Origin: Cyanobacteriota bacterium | GTDB taxonomy: Bacteria > Cyanobacteriota > Cyanobacteriia > Phormidesmidales > Phormidesmidaceae | DNA: 7,801 nucleotides | NCBI GenBank assembly: GCA_027483425.1 | Contig: JAIXUR010000380.1 | Location: forward strand, 1 to 7,801 | Direction of reading: 5' to 3' | Shown: piece by piece, positions 5,609-7,801 of the stretch | How the letters are laid out: every line of letters begins with the position of its first letter | How positions within the stretch are numbered: the stretch's first letter is position 1 | Program-made: the position numbers and the translations under genes | Notes under the pieces: model-generated | What the model saw: only the letters and a program-made list of their open reading frames with translations | Databases searched by the model: none | What the model was told of the DNA's origin: nothing

Positions 5609-7186
5609 CTACCCTCCCAGGATAAATAAGCCCAACATGGTAGCGCTGTTCCAGGCGCTGTGGAGCACCATGGGGGAGAGCAGGTTGCGCGATCGCGTAT
5701 ACACAAAGCCCAGGATCGCCCCCAGCAGGGTCAGCGGTAGCACCTCCGACAGGCTCAGGTGGGCGGCGGCAAAGATCAAGGCACTGAGGGCGATCGCCCA
5801 GCCCACCGACATATAGCGGGTCAGGGAGGGCAGCAAAAAGCCGCGAAAGAGAACCTCTTCAAATAATGGAGCCGCCACCGCTGCCGTCAAAAAGAACACC
5901 CCCAGGGCGATCCCATCCTGCTCTTCTAAAACCGTTTGCAGGAGCGGATTGCTCCCCCCCTGGCCCTGCCAAATCTGCTGGTTGAGCAGGGCCACCCCAA
6001 ACATGAGCGGCAGGGCGACAAAGTAGCCCCCCACCCCCCACAGCAGCGCCGACCCCGAGGGCTTCAGCTGAAACATGCCCTCAGGCACGGGGCGGTAGGG
6101 GCGAATCGACCACCACACAACCCCCAGGGAGCCCGCCGCCATCAGCAGGTAATAGACCAGGGAAAAAATCGCCCGGCCTCGACTGCTGAGGGCCGCGCCG
6201 TTAACGCCTAGCCCCCCCAGCACCAGGGGCAGCAAAATTTGCCCCACAAAGAAAAAGCCAACGATCAGCACCTGCCAGATGGTCTCGCCCGTCCAGGGAA
6301 TCTCCCAGCCCCGCCCGGCATTTTGGCGCAGCACCGACTGACTCCCCTGCAACAGCCGCTGGGCCACCAGCCAGAGGATGAGCCCAATGCCGATCGCGGC
6401 CCCCAGGGCAGGCAGGGTAACGACTAGGGCCAGCTTCACCAGCTTGGCCTGGGCGGTTGCTTGCTCGAGGGCCAGAAGCTGGGTGCGTTGGTCAGGGGCC
6501 GCCCCTGGGCGATCGCTTTCCCCGGCCTGAACCTGGTAAACCCGCTCAAGGGCGCGGTACTCAAACCAGCCGTCGAGGGCCTCCCGCAGCCAGGCTTCAT
6601 CCCCTGGGGCGGCCTGGTCATCTTGCCAGAGGCGAATTAGGGTATCGGCGGTGCGCAGGGCCGAGGCCGAGGCTGTGTCGCTGTCGCGCACCTGGATCCA
6701 GCGGGCGATCGCCTCCTCGGGCTTGCCCTGGTCAGCCTCCATTAATCCCAGGCGAATATCCAGCTTGTGAATCAGTTGCTCCTGCTGGGTGAGGGCATTT
6801 TGCAGCCGCCGCGCCAGGGGCTTTCCTGCATTGGCTTCATCCGCCAAAGAATCGGCCTGTGCCTTAGGACTGTAGCGGGCCATGCTCTCGGTGGCTCCCT
6901 CGCGCACCTCTTCGTACTGCTTCTGGGCCGTCGCCACGGGGTCTTGACCCAGCAGGCCCTCACGAATCGTCGGCCACTGATCCTCTGGCAGCCCCTCCCC
7001 CGTCCAGGCGCTGCCCTCTAGCAGCAGGTCGGTTTGGTAAAGCTGGAGCTGGCTGGCCACCTGGGGCTCGTTCCAACTGCTGAGCAGCGATTGCACCAGC
7101 ACCAGACCCACCAGGGTCGTCATAATGATGAGAACCAGCCGTTTGAGAGAAAGCCAGGGCCGAGTCAAGTCCGTATCTGAGGTCAT
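5609..7186 (-). CDS. CPBP family intramembrane glutamic endopeptidase with N-terminal extracytoplasmic domain
   Basis: A 525-residue membrane protein with a C-terminal CPBP (CAAX protease and bacteriocin-processing, Abi) domain. The catalytic motifs are intact: EEVLFR (Glu443, Glu444, Arg448), FAAAH (Phe472, His476) and HSAWN (His509, Asn513). They are the glutamate/histidine set used for peptide-bond cleavage inside the membrane. One membrane helix lies at about 15-35. Residues 36-248 form a soluble, helix-rich, Gln/Glu/Ala-rich region, partly TPR-like. A further helix follows at about 249-275, then several more to the end. The N-terminal region is well beyond the usual 200-300-residue CPBP length and suggests a sensing or binding role, which is inference. 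I chose the ATG at 7186 over an in-frame TTG at 7264, because the added 26 residues are not protein-like and would overlap the likely promoter. The substrate is unknown. It is the first gene of a possible operon with sbcD and the CDF gene. Confidence 0.85.
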   Translation of the reverse strand: MTSDTDLTRPWLSLKRLVLIIMTTLVGLVLVQSLLSSWNEPQVASQLQLYQTDLLLEGSAWTGEGLPEDQWPTIREGLLGQDPVATAQKQYEEVREGATESMARYSPKAQADSLADEANAGKPLARRLQNALTQQEQLIHKLDIRLGLMEADQGKPEEAIARWIQVRDSDTASASALRTADTLIRLWQDDQAAPGDEAWLREALDGWFEYRALERVYQVQAGESDRPGAAPDQRTQLLALEQATAQAKLVKLALVVTLPALGAAIGIGLILWLVAQRLLQGSQSVLRQNAGRGWEIPWTGETIWQVLIVGFFFVGQILLPLVLGGLGVNGAALSSRGRAIFSLVYYLLMAAGSLGVVWWSIRPYRPVPEGMFQLKPSGSALLWGVGGYFVALPLMFGVALLNQQIWQGQGGSNPLLQTVLEEQDGIALGVFFLTAAVAAPLFEEVLFRGFLLPSLTRYMSVGWAIALSALIFAAAHLSLSEVLPLTLLGAILGFVYTRSRNLLSPMVLHSAWNSATMLGLFILGG

Positions 7187-7228
7187 GGGAGGGGTTAATC
7201 CGTTCGCAGCGAAAAATGCGGTCTCCCC

Positions 7229-7237
7229 ATTATCCCA
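7229..7237 (-). promoter_or_regulatory. Candidate extended -10 promoter of the CPBP gene
   Basis: The minus strand reads TGGGATAAT, an extended -10 (TG-N-GATAAT). No good -35 is seen 17 bp upstream. The start point would fall near 7222, leaving a leader of about 35 bases before the ATG at 7186. It may drive the whole group down to the CDF gene. Confidence 0.4.
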
Positions 7238-7329
7238 CTGCGATCGGCCTGAGGAACGATTCAAGCAAGCCAGGCTTTACAGCCGTCGGCTATGGCCTCA
7301 GCCTTTCGCAATTGACCAAGCTAGTAAAT

Positions 7330-7357
7330 TTGCAATCGGGCCAGAAGTTCATAGGAT
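7330..7357 (+). promoter_or_regulatory. Candidate promoter of the toxin-antitoxin locus
   Basis: TTGCAA (7330-7335) and TAGGAT (7352-7357) are separated by 16 bp and could be -35 and -10 boxes, giving a leader of about 90 bases before the antitoxin start. TCAT-GACCG-ATGA (7408-7420) in that leader is a short inverted repeat that might be an autoregulation site, but it is weak. Confidence 0.3.
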
Positions 7358-7442
7358 AGGGATACCCACCGCTCTGGGCCAGCGATCGCCAGGACAAACC
7401 ATCGCCGTCATGACCGATGATGGGCTTAGAGAGCATCAATAT

Positions 7443-7447
7443 AGGAG
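7443..7447 (+). promoter_or_regulatory. Ribosome binding site of the antitoxin gene
   Basis: AGGAG with an 8-base spacer to the ATG at 7456. It decides the start: upstream in-frame ATG codons at 7417 and 7420 have no such site and would add 13 or 12 residues that are not family-like. Confidence 0.7.
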
Positions 7448-7455
7448 AAACCGTC

Positions 7456-7671
7456 ATGGTTCAATCTGCCATCTTAGAAAAATTAGAGCAGTTGCCAGAA
7501 TCCTTGCAAACGGAAGTTCTACACTACATTGAGTTTTTAGCCGAAAAATATGCCAAGGACACCTCTACCCAGGCACCCCAAAAGAAACGCAAAGCTGGCC
7601 TACTCAAAGGCAAGATCTGGATGGCAGAGGATTTCGATGCTCCTCTTGAGGACATGAAGGACTATATGTGA
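7456..7671 (+). CDS. DUF2281-type antitoxin of a VapBC-like toxin-antitoxin pair
   Basis: A 71-residue protein with the DUF2281 pattern, an amphipathic helical N-terminus (ILEKLEQLPESLQTEVLHYI, then EFLAEKY), a lysine-rich hinge (KKRKAGLLKGKIW) and an acidic C-terminus (MAEDFDAPLEDMKDY) of the sort that wraps a PIN toxin. In cyanobacteria such proteins are regularly encoded just before a VapC-family RNase and are expected to neutralise it and possibly repress the locus. The stop codon shares one base with the toxin ATG (TGATG), typical of translational coupling. Its codons (for example TTA, AAA, TTG, GAA) are less GC-rich than those of the neighbouring metabolic genes, in line with horizontal acquisition. 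It diverges from the CPBP gene. Because the toxin downstream looks interrupted, this may be a solitary antitoxin. Confidence 0.78.
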   Translation: MVQSAILEKLEQLPESLQTEVLHYIEFLAEKYAKDTSTQAPQKKRKAGLLKGKIWMAEDFDAPLEDMKDYM

Positions 7672-7801
7672 TGCTGCTAGACACCCACGCCCTCCTGTGG
7701 TTTTTGGAAGATGACCCTAGGTTGCCTTCAAGCCTTATACCAAATCCGAGTCATATAACCCCGATTACAAAAAGGCCAATCTGTAGGGGCGAATGGCATT
7801 C
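7671..7801 (+). pseudogene. VapC/PIN-domain toxin, interrupted by a MITE-like repeat (partial at window edge)
   Basis: The reading frame opens as MLLDTHALLWFLEDDPRLPS, the classic start of a type II VapC PIN-domain ribonuclease, with Asp4 as the first acidic metal ligand. A GTG one codon earlier is an alternative start. From about codon 21 (7733) the DNA becomes the dispersed repeat also found at 2824-2857, and the encoded residues (IPNPSHITPITKRP and on) no longer resemble a PIN domain. The frame stays open to the window end. The other PIN acidic residues, normally found through about residue 120, cannot be encoded before the edge. The likely reading is that a repeat insertion destroyed the toxin. 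The rest of the gene may lie beyond the window, and an in-frame fusion product is possible but less likely. Confidence 0.65.
7733..7801 (+). repeat. MITE-like dispersed repeat, copy 2, inserted in the toxin gene
   Basis: Positions 7733-7766 match 2824-2857 at 33 of 34 bases. Then comes GTAGGGGC (7783-7790) followed by GAATG-G-CATTC (7791-7801), the beginning and apex of a hairpin whose second arm (expected GCCCCTAC) would lie just past the window edge. The right end and any target-site duplication cannot be seen. Confidence 0.75.

Noticed and set aside
7187..7264. N-terminal extension of the CPBP protein from a TTG at 7264
   Set aside because: The added residues are not membrane- or signal-like and the stretch holds a likely extended -10 promoter; the ATG at 7186 places the first helix near the N-terminus as expected.

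Overview
The window reads as chromosomal DNA from a fairly GC-rich cyanobacterium. Three things point there: nine copies of the HIP1 octamer GCGATCGC, which is over-represented in many cyanobacterial genomes; a clear cyanobacterial-type nitrate ABC transporter (NrtA, NrtB); and short dispersed palindromic repeats of the TAGGGTGGGCA type. The high GC suggests a filamentous Leptolyngbya/Nodosilinea-like lineage or a relative, but that is a guess.

Left part (1-2584, minus strand): nrtA, the Tat/lipoprotein nitrate-binding protein, is followed by nrtB, the membrane permease. Each gene ends at or next to a short GC-rich hairpin repeat, and the nrtA-nrtB gap also holds a predicted G-quadruplex. After nrtB the last 261 bases to the window edge hold only repeats, including a 53-bp-period tandem repeat. 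The expected ATPase genes nrtC and nrtD do not begin within the window.

Central non-coding block (2585-3191): about 600 bases, less GC-rich than the flanking genes, with the nrtA upstream region. I find no consensus NtcA box. I do see a perfect inverted repeat, a cluster of CTAG-containing repeats, and one copy of a dispersed MITE-like repeat.

Right part (3192-7186, minus strand): three co-directional genes encode a CPBP-type membrane protease with a large N-terminal extra domain, an SbcD/Mre11-type nuclease subunit and a cation diffusion facilitator. The gaps are 30 bp (protease to nuclease) and 116 bp (nuclease to CDF from its ATG). They may share a promoter near 7230, but no functional link between them is obvious.

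Right end (7187-7801, plus strand): a toxin-antitoxin locus diverges from the protease gene. The DUF2281-type antitoxin is intact. The VapC/PIN toxin starts normally, with a 1-nt overlap, but after about 21 codons it runs into a second copy of the MITE-like repeat seen upstream of nrtA. The toxin therefore looks interrupted, leaving an apparently solitary antitoxin. The window ends inside the repeat. This is the most unusual feature of the window. I see no clearly undescribed multi-gene system.
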